From assembly GCA_965653565.1 (NCBI GenBank), contig CBFHAI010000002.1, forward strand, positions 186,001 to 250,000: a DNA stretch of 64,000 nucleotides. The letters are read 5' to 3'. The notes under the pieces are model-generated. The model ran no database searches. It saw only the letters and a program-made list of their open reading frames with translations, and had not been told where the DNA came from. Each line of letters starts with the position of its first letter. The first letter of the stretch is position 1. The DNA comes from JALCLA01 sp965653565. GTDB lineage: Bacteria > Pseudomonadota > Gammaproteobacteria > Xanthomonadales > Xanthomonadaceae. Position numbers and translations under genes: made by a program. Below are positions 24,947-33,999 of this stretch, one piece after another.

Positions 24947-27706
24947 TCACGGCCGGGCGCAGCGCAAGGCTGCGCCCCGCTGCGCCACCGCATCGCGACG
25001 CGCGATCTGCGGCGGCAGCAAGGGAGCGGCTTTCTCGCGTTCGATCCAGATGGCGACCGCCTGGTCCCACGTCGCAAGCGCGCGATTGCAATCGTCCGGC
25101 AGCCAGGCCTGGCCGAGCGCGTCGAGCATATCGGCCTGATCCTCGCGAAAATTCGCGGCTTCCGGATTCGCCGCGACGAGGTCGTCGATCAGCTGCACGG
25201 CTTCCGACAACGAAGTGCGGGCGGCTTCGAAACGTTCCAGCGCCAGTTGCGCGCGTCCGATATGGGCCAGCGACAACGGCACGCCGAGCGCATATTCCGG
25301 CGACAACGCGGCCAGCGGCCGCTGCAGTTCGAGCGCCTTGCCATGCGCTTCGACCGCGCCGGCGTAGTTGCGCTCGGCCGCGCGCAATTCGCCCAGGCGC
25401 CGATAGGCGAGCGACAACGCGAACGTCACGTCGGGATTGCCGGGCGCGCGCGCCAGCCGATCTTCGTTGCCTTCGATCTGCCGCTGGATGATCGGCGCGG
25501 CTTCCGCGGTGCGCCCGGCGCGCACCAGGAAACGCGCGGCCCAGCCGGCCGAGGCGGTCATGCCCTGCAGCACGGCGTCGTTGTCGGGATCTTCGCGCGC
25601 CATATCGTCGGTGATGCGGAAGGCGCGCACGGCGTGCTCGATGGCGGCATCGGCCTGGCCCAGATCGGCGCGCACCGCCGCCAGGCGCGTGTGCACCATG
25701 GCGGTTTCGCGACGGCGGTAACCGTCCTCGGGTTTCTCGCGGAACAGCGCATTCATCGTGTCCAGCGCCTGCAGCAGGGCGCGTTCGGCCTCGCCGAGGC
25801 GGCCGGCGGCAACCAGGTCTTCGCCGTGGCGCAACTGGCTGTGATAAAGCTCGTAGCGCAGCCGCGCTTCGCCCGGGTGGCTCGCCAGCGCCTGCTCGCG
25901 CAATTGGCGCGCGCGTGAATGCGCCTGCAGCGCACCGTCGGTGTCGAGCAACGAGGCGACGCCGACGCGGCCGAGCAGATCGCCGTAATAATCCAATGCG
26001 CGCGCATGCTCGATCACGACATCCAGATCGCCTTCGCGCCGGATCGCCTCGAACGCCGCGAGTCCCTCGCGGTACTTCGCGGCAGCGTCTTCCAGCTTCG
26101 ACGACTGGTGCAGCAGATGCGCCTGGTTGGTCAGCAAGCGCGCCTGGGTGAAGCGCGCATCGTCGCTGTCGCCCTGGATCGCGCGCAGGCGGGCGACGGC
26201 GTCGAGGCCCTGGATGTAGCTCTCATCGGCACCGGCGAAATCGCCCAGGTTGGCACCGTAGGGATTGCCCTGCACGTCGCCGATCTTGAGGTAGCCGGCG
26301 GCCAGATCGCGCCACAGCGAGGCATCGTCGCCGGCATCGCGCTTGAGCGTTTCCAGATAGCGCAGCGAATCTTCCACCATGCGCCGTTGCATCGGCAACG
26401 AGCCGGCGAGCTCCTGGATGCCTTCGTGATAGTCGAACAATACGTTCGACACGAAGCGCCGCACATCGACCAGGCGCTGCTCGGCGACGGCGCGTTCGCG
26501 CTGCGCTTCGCGCGCCTGATACAAGGCCGTACCGACCGCGACGAACAGCGCCGCCAGCGCCAAACCGCCGAGCGCGACACCGATGCGGTGCCGCGCCGCG
26601 AACTTGCCCGCGAGATAACGCAGTGTCGGTGCGCGCGCCGCGATCGGGCGACCCGCGAGCCAGGCGCGCACATCGTCGGCCAGTTGCCGCGCCGAGGCGT
26701 AGCGGCGTTTCGGCTCCTTCGCCATCGCGGTGAGCACGATGGCGTCGAGATCGGCGTGCAGCCCGCGGCGCAAGGCACTCGGCCGCGGCGGTTCGAGTTC
26801 GGCGACCGCGCGCAAGGTGCCGGCGACATCGTTGCCCGCGTCGCGGAACGGGTTGGCGCCGGTGAGCGTTTCGTACAACAGCACACCCAGGGCGTAGACA
26901 TCGGTGGCCGTCGTCGGCGGTTCGCCGCGGATCTGTTCGGGCGCGGCGTAGGCCGGCGTCAACGCCGGCCCGAGGTCGCGCGTGAAACCCTCGTCGGCCG
27001 ATGCATCGAGCAGGCGCGCGATGCCGAAGTCGAGCAGATGCGGCTCGCCGTCCTTGTCGACCAGCAGATTAGCCGGCTTGATGTCGCGATGCACGAGCAG
27101 ATGCGTGTGCGCATGCGCCACCGCATCGCAGACCCGCGCGAAACGTTCGAGCCGCACCGCGAGCGGCGGATCGGCGAGTTCGAGTTCGCGATCCCAGCGC
27201 CGGCCCTCGACGTATTCGAGCACCAGATAAGGCACGCCCTCGGGCGTGGTGCCGGCATCGAACAGGCGTGCGATGTTCGGATGATTGAGCGCGGCGAGAA
27301 AATCGCGCTCGCGCAGGAAACGCCGCGCCGGCGTGCCGACGCCGTGCAACAGTTTGATCGCCACCTGCTGGCTGAAATCGTTGCGGCGGCGTGCGCGATA
27401 AACCACGCTCGATCCGCCGCGGCCGATGCATTCTTCCAGTACGAAGGCGCCGATTTCGCGGCCGACCCAGGCATCGGCATCGAAGCCTTCGGAATCGAGC
27501 CGCGCCGCCATGACCTGCGCGATCGACACCTGCTCGGGCAGCGAATCGACATGCCGCAACAGGTCCAGCGCTTCGTCGCGCAGCGAAACATCATCGCCGC
27601 ACAGTTCGGCGATGAGCCGTGCGCGCTGTTCGGGCGCGGCATCGAGGGCGCGTTCGAGCACCTCCTGCAGGCGTCGCCAGCGCGCCGCGTCCAGCGTCGA
27701 ACTCAT
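24947..27706 (-). CDS. Membrane Ser/Thr protein kinase with C-terminal TPRs
   Basis: 919 residues. A helical N-terminal region (1-80) precedes a Hanks-type kinase domain (about 85-355): glycine loop IGRGGSSVVYRA, Lys118 in VAIKLL, HRDIKPANLL at 206-215 and DFG at 226-228. One membrane helix follows (about 376-396). The remaining ~520 residues are helical, TPR-like and rich in Ala, Arg and Glu. So the kinase is cytoplasmic and the TPR part probably extracytoplasmic. The start is ATG 27706, which overlaps the stop of the ECF sigma gene. Kinases of this type commonly pair with this class of ECF factor in place of an anti-sigma. Likely role: activating the sigma factor by phosphorylation. Confidence 0.9.
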   Translation of the reverse strand: MSSTLDAARWRRLQEVLERALDAAPEQRARLIAELCGDDVSLRDEALDLLRHVDSLPEQVSIAQVMAARLDSEGFDADAWVGREIGAFVLEECIGRGGSSVVYRARRRNDFSQQVAIKLLHGVGTPARRFLRERDFLAALNHPNIARLFDAGTTPEGVPYLVLEYVEGRRWDRELELADPPLAVRLERFARVCDAVAHAHTHLLVHRDIKPANLLVDKDGEPHLLDFGIARLLDASADEGFTRDLGPALTPAYAAPEQIRGEPPTTATDVYALGVLLYETLTGANPFRDAGNDVAGTLRAVAELEPPRPSALRRGLHADLDAIVLTAMAKEPKRRYASARQLADDVRAWLAGRPIAARAPTLRYLAGKFAARHRIGVALGGLALAALFVAVGTALYQAREAQRERAVAEQRLVDVRRFVSNVLFDYHEGIQELAGSLPMQRRMVEDSLRYLETLKRDAGDDASLWRDLAAGYLKIGDVQGNPYGANLGDFAGADESYIQGLDAVARLRAIQGDSDDARFTQARLLTNQAHLLHQSSKLEDAAAKYREGLAAFEAIRREGDLDVVIEHARALDYYGDLLGRVGVASLLDTDGALQAHSRARQLREQALASHPGEARLRYELYHSQLRHGEDLVAAGRLGEAERALLQALDTMNALFREKPEDGYRRRETAMVHTRLAAVRADLGQADAAIEHAVRAFRITDDMAREDPDNDAVLQGMTASAGWAARFLVRAGRTAEAAPIIQRQIEGNEDRLARAPGNPDVTFALSLAYRRLGELRAAERNYAGAVEAHGKALELQRPLAALSPEYALGVPLSLAHIGRAQLALERFEAARTSLSEAVQLIDDLVAANPEAANFREDQADMLDALGQAWLPDDCNRALATWDQAVAIWIEREKAAPLLPPQIARRDAVAQRGAALRCARP

Positions 27707-28260
27707 ACCGCCAGCGCCCGGCCCAGCCACATGCGCGCCATGGTCCAGTCGCGCCGCACGGTGGCCGACGAAACGTCGAGCAGGCTGGCGATCTCGTCCA
27801 CTTCGAGGCCGGCGAAGAATTTCAGCTCGACCACGCGCGCCTGCCGCGCATCCAGCAGCGACAATTGGTCGAGCGCATCGTGCAGGCCGAGCAGGTCGAC
27901 CTCGTCGGCCGGCTGGTTTTCCGCCGCCGATAAAGTGACGACCACAGCGCCGGCGCCGCGTTTTTCCGCCTGCCGGTCGCGCGCGTGGTTGACCAGGATG
28001 CGGCGCATCATCGTTGCGGCCAGGCCGAAGAAACTGACGCGATCGGTGAAGTCGGCGCTGTGCTGGTCGACCAGGCGCAGATAGGCTTCGTGCACCAGCG
28101 CGGTCGGCTGCAAGGTGTGTCCGGCGCGTTCCTGCGCCAGCTGCACGCGCGCCAGGCGTTTGAGTTCGTCGTAGACGCGCGGGAACGCTTCGTCGAGCGC
28201 AGCGCTATCGCCGCGCTGCGCTTCGCGAATGCGTTGGGTGAGCGTCGCGTCCGGCGTCAT
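27703..28260 (-). CDS. ECF sigma factor of the kinase-linked type
   Basis: 185 residues. The sigma-2 region covers about 10-95 (LVHEAYLRLVDQ; VSFFGLAATMMRRILVNHAR) and sigma-4 about 130-180 (LDARQARVVELKFFAGLEVD and the following HTH helix ATVRRDWTMARMWL). The ALVHEAYLRL and ATMMRRILVDHAR-like segments are typical of the class found beside Ser/Thr kinases. The gene overlaps the kinase start by 4 bases. The ATG itself overlaps the stop of a tiny upstream reading frame that has a strong ribosome site. No anti-sigma gene is present. Confidence 0.9.
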   Translation of the reverse strand: MTPDATLTQRIREAQRGDSAALDEAFPRVYDELKRLARVQLAQERAGHTLQPTALVHEAYLRLVDQHSADFTDRVSFFGLAATMMRRILVNHARDRQAEKRGAGAVVVTLSAAENQPADEVDLLGLHDALDQLSLLDARQARVVELKFFAGLEVDEIASLLDVSSATVRRDWTMARMWLGRALAV

Positions 28261-28316
28261 CCGCGCTCCGCGCAGGACGCGGTTCGGCCGGGATTCAAAG
28301 CGATGATGTTCGCCAT
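28257..28316 (-). CDS. Possible 19-residue leader peptide coupled to the ECF sigma gene
   Basis: ATG at 28316 is preceded by AAGGAGG at ideal spacing (8 bases), the best ribosome site in this neighbourhood. The frame reads MANIIALNPGRTASCAERG and its TGA overlaps the ATG of the sigma-factor gene (ATGA). It is too short for a domain. Either it is a leader that couples translation to the sigma gene, or chance. No similarity is recognised. Confidence 0.4.
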   Translation of the reverse strand: MANIIALNPGRTASCAERG

Positions 28317-28420
28317 GCAGGCAGCCTCCTTCGCGCGCATTCTCCCCCGGCGGCGCGTCGCGCGTGCGCGCACGGAAGTAATACTTCGTGACTTCTCGAC
28401 CCGCGTCCCGCCTCAGCGCC

Positions 28421-31400
28421 TCACGGCACGTCGGCGCTTTCGCAGACGCTCGGCCGCGTCCCGACCAGCAGGCGCGCGATCGGCTTGCTCTGGCTCACCG
28501 CGCCGACGGTGTATTCGAACGTTCCGCTGTCGCCATCGCTGAAACGCAAGGTCGCCTGGCCGATCTGATCGGTGCCGGCACTCGACGGCGCGTCGGCGAT
28601 CTGGGTGAACGGCACACCGTTGCGCTGGCGGAAGATCGGGCCGCGGAAACTGCCATCGGCCTGGCGCGTGGTGGCGAGCACGAAGAACACCGCTTCGCCG
28701 TCGGAATCGTAGGTGTACCAGCCGGCGAACACGCTGTCGTCGACATGGAACACGGTGAGGCCCCAGCCCGCGCTCGGCACGGTGCCGGTCCACAGGTCGG
28801 AATAATTCGTCGCCGCGTCGCGCGCCGCTTGCGGGCTCGCGGTGCAGGCGAAGGTGCGGCTGCCGTACGGGAACGGCACCAGCGTCTTGTGTTGCGTGGT
28901 GCCCTGCACGGTGTAGTCGAAATCGAGCGCGGCTTCGCCCTGGAAACGCAGCGTGACGTTGCCGATCGACGTCGCCGACAACGCGGCCGGCCCGACGATC
29001 TGGTCGAACGGCGTGCCGGTCAGGCGCAGCAGATCGCCGCGGTAACTGCCGTCGGTTTGCGGGAACGCACCGGCGGTGAGGAACCAGGTCGGCTCGCCGT
29101 CGCTGTCGTAGGTGAACCAGGCCGGCGCGAGCAGGCTGCCCTGATCGAATATCGTCAAACCCCAGCCGGTTTCGCTCGATTTCCACCAGGTGGCCGAGCG
29201 CACCGCATCGGCGAGCGGATTGCTGCGCTGATAAACATTGGCGCGCCCGTTCACCAGGCCGGAAAGCGTGGCGGCCTGCGAATCGAACGACAGGCGCGTG
29301 CCGTCGAAATTCAGCGCCGGACGTTCGCTCGGCGCATCGGCTTCGGCGCCGCTGCTGCCGCGCGAAAGGCGGGACACGTCCACGGTGCCGTCGACACGCG
29401 CGGTGTGCATGTCGGCCTTGTCATTGTTGTCGGCGAAGCTCAGGTCGAGATTGGCCGCCTCCGATACGAAGGCCAGGGTCATGCCGTCGCCGGAAAGTTC
29501 GGGCGCGGTCGATGCGCCGTTGCCGGTGCTGCCGTCCGGCGCTTCGCTCACCAGCATGGGCGCTGCCGGTGCCGTGGCCTGTACGACGTAGACGTCGGCG
29601 ACATCGTTGCCATCGTTCGCGGCGAGCGACGCGTCGGTCTGGAAGGCGATGGTGTCGCCGGCGTAGTCGATGCTCGGCGCAGTGCTGCCTGCGGTGCCGC
29701 AATTGCCGGCAGGCAAGGTCGGCGGTGGACTCATGCGTTGCATCTGTCCGGTCGCGAGATTGCGCAACATGATTTCCGCGCTCGGGCCGGGACACGGCGA
29801 CGGTACCGCCGCCAGCACGTTTTTCGCGGTGGTTTCGAAGGCGATCGCGTTGCCGTCGGACGAAATCACCGCGTTGCGGCTGTCGCCATCCGCATCGGCG
29901 CCTTCGCTGCCATCGGCGGCGACCGATTTGCACGAGACGCAGCGCAGCGCGCCAGGCATCAGCTGCGCGCCGTTCGGCACCAGCGGCACCACGTACACGT
30001 TGGTCTGCCCCGCAACTCCGCCAGCCGGCGGCCGATCGCTGGTGAACACCACGGCGCTGGCACTCGGCGCGATCTGCGGCTGCGTGCCGGTGCCCGAGTT
30101 CGTCGCACTGCCCATGCGCGTGGTGCTGCCGGTGACGAGATTGCGCAGGTAGACGCCGAAGCTGGTGCCTTTCTCGGTCGGCGGCTGACGTGCATTGCGT
30201 GCCTTGGCGACGCCGGCATCGGCGGTGACGAACACGATGTAGTTGCCATCGGCCGACACCGAAGGCTCGAAGGCATCGCCGGCGATCTGCGCTTCGGCGT
30301 CGTCGACGCTGACGCGCACGGTCTCACCGGTGTCGCGATCGGTGCGGAACACATCGACGGTGGCGTTGTTATCGCCGCTCACCAGGTTCGACGCGCCGGA
30401 CTGGAACACCACGTAGCGGCCACTGGCATCGCTGGTTGCAGCCACACTCGCCGCATTGGCTTGTGCCGTCACCGGCCCGACCCGGCGGCGCGCTTCGTCG
30501 ATCAAGACCGTCTGCGGCAGCGGCACGCCATGCGTGGTGCCGTCGCCGACCTGTGCGAATCCATTTTCGCCCCAGCATTTCGCGGCGCCCGCAACCACCG
30601 CGCAGAGTTGTCCGGACAGGCCCATATCGATGTCGGTGACGCCGCCATCTAGGCCGGCCACCGCGCTCGGCACGCCGCGCGACAGTTCGGTGTTGTCGCC
30701 GATCGGCACCACGCCCCAGCACTGCATCGTGCCGTCGACGAGCCGCACACAGGTCGCGAAACCGCCGGCCGCGATCTCGACCGCGCCGTCGCGCAAGGCC
30801 GGTACGTCGCCCGGCACGGCGCGATCGGTTTGCGATTCGTCGCCCAGCGTGAGTCCGAAAAACGCCGCGCCCCAGCATTTCACCGCGCCGCCCGTCACGA
30901 TGGCGCAGGTGTGCAGCGAACCGTTCGCGACGGCGAGCACGCCGCTCGCCATGCCGACGACATCGGTGGGCGTCGTGCGATTGACGGTCGAGCCATCGCC
31001 GAGCTGGCCGCTTGAATTATCGCCCCAACATTTCAACGCACCGTTTTCCGTGATGGCGCAGGTCGAGGCATAACCGGCCGACAGCGCGACCACGCCCTGC
31101 CCCAATCCGCTGACGCTCACCGCCATCGCGCGCGATTCGCTGCTGCCGTCGCCGAGCTGGCCACCGGTATTGCTGCCCCAGCATTTCACCGCGCCGCCCT
31201 GCAGCAAGGCGCAGGCATGCGCATCGCCCAGCACCACGTCGAGCACGGCGACATCGCCGAGGCCGAGCACATCGACCGGCACCGCGCTGTTGAGGAATCC
31301 GCCATTGCCCAGGCGCCCATCGTAGTTCGCGCCCCAGCATTTCACGCGCCGTTCGGCGGCGATGGCGCAGCCGAAATCGCTGCCCGCCGCCAGCACGCGC

Positions 31401-32722
31401 ACGCCCGATTGCAGGCCCGACACGCCGACCGGCGTCAACCGCACCAGCGAAGTTCCGTCGCCCAGAGAATTCTGGTTGTTGATGCCCCAGCATTTCGCTG
31501 CGCCGGCGCTATCGAGCGCGCAACTGTGGAAATTGCCGGCGGCCACGGCCGTCATGCCGCTTTCGAGCCCCGTCACCTGCGTCGGGACCAGCCGCCGCGT
31601 GATCGAACCCAGGCCGAGTTGTCCGTGCGTGTTGAGGCCCCAGCACTGCAGGCTGCCGGCCTGCGTGCGGGCGCAGGTGTGACGACCGCCGGCGGCGATC
31701 TGCACCACGCCCGCTGCAAGTCCGATCGCTGTTTCCGACTCCATGTTGCCGTCGATCGGACCGTTGCCGAACTGGCCGTCGGAGCCGTCGCCGAAACATT
31801 TCACCGCGCCCGCGGACGACAACGCACAGAAATGCGCGCTGCCCGCATCGATGCCGACATAGCCGCTCGCGAAACCCGGATAGAGCCGCGCCGTCAACGA
31901 CCCGCCTTCGAATTCGGCGAGCGGATACTGCGGGCCCCAGCAATACACCGCGCCGTCGACGGTGAGCGCACAGGTGGCGTTGCCGCTGGCGGCGAGCGCG
32001 CGCACCCCACCTTGCAAACCTTGCACCAACACCGGCCGCGAACGATTCGCCGTGCTGCCGTCGCCGAGTTGGCCGTCCGCATTCGAACCCCAACAGCGCA
32101 CGCCGCCATCGGCGAGCACGGCGCAGGTATGAGCGTCGCCGGCCTCGATCAGCGTGGCGCTGCCGCCCAGTTCGATCACATCGGCGGGCGCCGGACGCTC
32201 CGCGCCGCTGGTGCCATCGCCCACCTGGCCGAAAGCATTCGAGCCCCAGCACTTCACGATGCCGCTGTCGAGCAATGCACAAGAGTGCGCGGCGCCGGCG
32301 GCGAGCGATCGCACGCCCGAGTTCAAGCCGACAACGCCGACGGCGCCCGGGCCCCCTTCTTCCGCTCCGTCACCGAGCGCGCCATCGAGATCGCGACCCC
32401 AGCAGACGACCCCGCCGGCTGCCGTCACCGCGCAGGCGTGAAACCCGCCGACCGCCATCGACTTCAATCCCGGACCGACGCCGGGCACCGGCACCGGCGT
32501 GGTGCGCGCCGTGCGCGAACCCTCGGCCAGCCCGAGTTCGCCGTTCAAATTCTGACCCCAGCACCAGGCCGTGCCCTGCACGCTCAAGGCGCAGGTGAAA
32601 TCGATGCCGAGCCCCACCGAGGCAACGCCGCGCAGCGGCGGCAAAGCGCTGCCCGCAACGGGGGCAAAGCAAAGCAGGCTCAGCACGGCGCCGAGGCCGC
32701 GTGCGATGTTGAAGCGAGTCAT
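28421..32722 (-). CDS. Large secreted RCC1-repeat / TolB-like propeller protein
   Basis: 1433 residues with a Sec signal (about 1-26). Residues about 30-750 hold 14 RCC1-like repeats of about 50 residues, most with CAL/CAV ... KCWG and GQLGDG, so two Cys per repeat. Residues about 755-1180 have the TolB/WD40-like pattern (SVSADGNYIVF, DRDTGETVRVS, ELSGDGMTLAF). Residues about 1178-1433 are two copies of a module with GWGLTIF or GWGLTVF, WFTYDSDGE or WYTYDSDGE, and TLRF, known to me from secreted proteins of related bacteria but without a function. The whole should form two or three propellers outside the cell, probably for binding. The gene lies 160 bases upstream of the sigma/kinase pair on the same strand. 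Confidence 0.85.
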   Translation of the reverse strand: MTRFNIARGLGAVLSLLCFAPVAGSALPPLRGVASVGLGIDFTCALSVQGTAWCWGQNLNGELGLAEGSRTARTTPVPVPGVGPGLKSMAVGGFHACAVTAAGGVVCWGRDLDGALGDGAEEGGPGAVGVVGLNSGVRSLAAGAAHSCALLDSGIVKCWGSNAFGQVGDGTSGAERPAPADVIELGGSATLIEAGDAHTCAVLADGGVRCWGSNADGQLGDGSTANRSRPVLVQGLQGGVRALAASGNATCALTVDGAVYCWGPQYPLAEFEGGSLTARLYPGFASGYVGIDAGSAHFCALSSAGAVKCFGDGSDGQFGNGPIDGNMESETAIGLAAGVVQIAAGGRHTCARTQAGSLQCWGLNTHGQLGLGSITRRLVPTQVTGLESGMTAVAAGNFHSCALDSAGAAKCWGINNQNSLGDGTSLVRLTPVGVSGLQSGVRVLAAGSDFGCAIAAERRVKCWGANYDGRLGNGGFLNSAVPVDVLGLGDVAVLDVVLGDAHACALLQGGAVKCWGSNTGGQLGDGSSESRAMAVSVSGLGQGVVALSAGYASTCAITENGALKCWGDNSSGQLGDGSTVNRTTPTDVVGMASGVLAVANGSLHTCAIVTGGAVKCWGAAFFGLTLGDESQTDRAVPGDVPALRDGAVEIAAGGFATCVRLVDGTMQCWGVVPIGDNTELSRGVPSAVAGLDGGVTDIDMGLSGQLCAVVAGAAKCWGENGFAQVGDGTTHGVPLPQTVLIDEARRRVGPVTAQANAASVAATSDASGRYVVFQSGASNLVSGDNNATVDVFRTDRDTGETVRVSVDDAEAQIAGDAFEPSVSADGNYIVFVTADAGVAKARNARQPPTEKGTSFGVYLRNLVTGSTTRMGSATNSGTGTQPQIAPSASAVVFTSDRPPAGGVAGQTNVYVVPLVPNGAQLMPGALRCVSCKSVAADGSEGADADGDSRNAVISSDGNAIAFETTAKNVLAAVPSPCPGPSAEIMLRNLATGQMQRMSPPPTLPAGNCGTAGSTAPSIDYAGDTIAFQTDASLAANDGNDVADVYVVQATAPAAPMLVSEAPDGSTGNGASTAPELSGDGMTLAFVSEAANLDLSFADNNDKADMHTARVDGTVDVSRLSRGSSGAEADAPSERPALNFDGTRLSFDSQAATLSGLVNGRANVYQRSNPLADAVRSATWWKSSETGWGLTIFDQGSLLAPAWFTYDSDGEPTWFLTAGAFPQTDGSYRGDLLRLTGTPFDQIVGPAALSATSIGNVTLRFQGEAALDFDYTVQGTTQHKTLVPFPYGSRTFACTASPQAARDAATNYSDLWTGTVPSAGWGLTVFHVDDSVFAGWYTYDSDGEAVFFVLATTRQADGSFRGPIFRQRNGVPFTQIADAPSSAGTDQIGQATLRFSDGDSGTFEYTVGAVSQSKPIARLLVGTRPSVCESADVP

Positions 32723-32802
32723 TTGGCGTCCCCCGACGACGCAGTCGCGTCGAATGGCACGCTACGCTGCGGCGGCGCCGGCCGCAAGCCGCGCGGCCGC
32801 GA

Positions 32803-33987
32803 TCAATGGTGAATAGCGTCGTCGATATCGTTGCAAAGCAACGCGACCAGGTGCGGCTTCACGCCGGGGAACCGCAGCAGCGGCGCGCAGGATCGATCGC
32901 GCAACATTGCCAGGACGCGACTATCCGACTGGAACAACGGCGTGAGCCATCGGCTGATGCGCTGGTAGCGACGCACATGCACCCGCCGGCGTGCATCGTA
33001 CTGCGCCAGCGCGTCGACAACATTGCGTCGGCGTTGCAGACAGTCGCAAAGCACGCGCGCATCTTCGAGCGCCATGCGCACGCCCTGCCCCAATTGCGGA
33101 CTCATGCTGTGGGCGGCATCGCCGAGCAGCACGACACGCCCGATCGTCGAGCGGCGCAGCACGACGTCACGATAGAAATAGGGCAGCATCGGTAGGTCGT
33201 CGCTCGCCTTCGCCAGCAACGGCTCCAGCCGCGAACAAAGGCGGCCGATCTGCGATTTCCACTGCCCCAACCGCTGCGGCGTGCTCGCCGCTTGCGGCGA
33301 CACCTTGATCGACAGGCACGTTCTGCCCGAAGCATCGACGGCGCTCGAACCGACCGGCCAGCAAGAGACATGCTGCATACCGTCGAAGTGCTGCGACAGG
33401 CTGTCCTGCATCGGATGTTCTTCGTCGTCGACCAGACAGACCAGGGCAGACCACGGATAGGCTCGATCGCGCCGAATCAAGGCCGACAGTTGCCGCCGAA
33501 TCGGCGAATTCGATCCATCGGCCGCGACGATCACGTCATACGGTCCATGCGTCGTGTGCAGGCTGTCGCGCAACGTGCCCGCATGCGCATCCACAGCGAC
33601 GATGGTGTGCACTGCGAGCAACTCGCTCGCACCGGAATCCGCCTCGCGCAAAGCGTCGATCAATGCACCGCGCTGGATGCCGATCGCGTAACTTTCCGCG
33701 CCGTGGTCGCGGTAACGCAGATTCATCAGCTCGCGCCCGCCACTCGTTTCGCCGTGCAGCCGATCGATGCGCGCACCGTGTCGCTCGATCGCGTCGCGCA
33801 ATCCGAGCTGTTGCAGCAGCTTCAATGTCGGCGGATGCAGCAATAGTCCGCCGCCCTGCGAAGCGCACGGCGACGAACGCTCGAAGTGATCGATGCGATG
33901 GCCGAGCCGGCGCAGTTGAACCGCAGCGGCGATCCCGGCGACGCCATAGCCGACGATGGCGATGCGCAACGCGCCCGCCACCGTCAT
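32803..33987 (-). CDS. FAD-dependent monooxygenase (PHBH/UbiH superfamily)
   Basis: 394 residues. The N-terminal FAD motif GYGVAG lies in IAIVGYGVAGIAAAVQLRRL, YDVIVAADGSNSPIRR is the DG motif, and the GD motif is LLGDAAHSMSPQLGQGVRMA. These define the aromatic-hydroxylase-like flavoprotein family. No export signal. It starts 12 bases after the desaturase stop, so the two are probably cotranscribed. This pairing suggests lipid or hydrophobic-compound modification, but the substrate cannot be told from sequence. Confidence 0.85.
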   Translation of the reverse strand: MTVAGALRIAIVGYGVAGIAAAVQLRRLGHRIDHFERSSPCASQGGGLLLHPPTLKLLQQLGLRDAIERHGARIDRLHGETSGGRELMNLRYRDHGAESYAIGIQRGALIDALREADSGASELLAVHTIVAVDAHAGTLRDSLHTTHGPYDVIVAADGSNSPIRRQLSALIRRDRAYPWSALVCLVDDEEHPMQDSLSQHFDGMQHVSCWPVGSSAVDASGRTCLSIKVSPQAASTPQRLGQWKSQIGRLCSRLEPLLAKASDDLPMLPYFYRDVVLRRSTIGRVVLLGDAAHSMSPQLGQGVRMALEDARVLCDCLQRRRNVVDALAQYDARRRVHVRRYQRISRWLTPLFQSDSRVLAMLRDRSCAPLLRFPGVKPHLVALLCNDIDDAIHH

Positions 33988-33999
33988 CGCCGAAACAAC

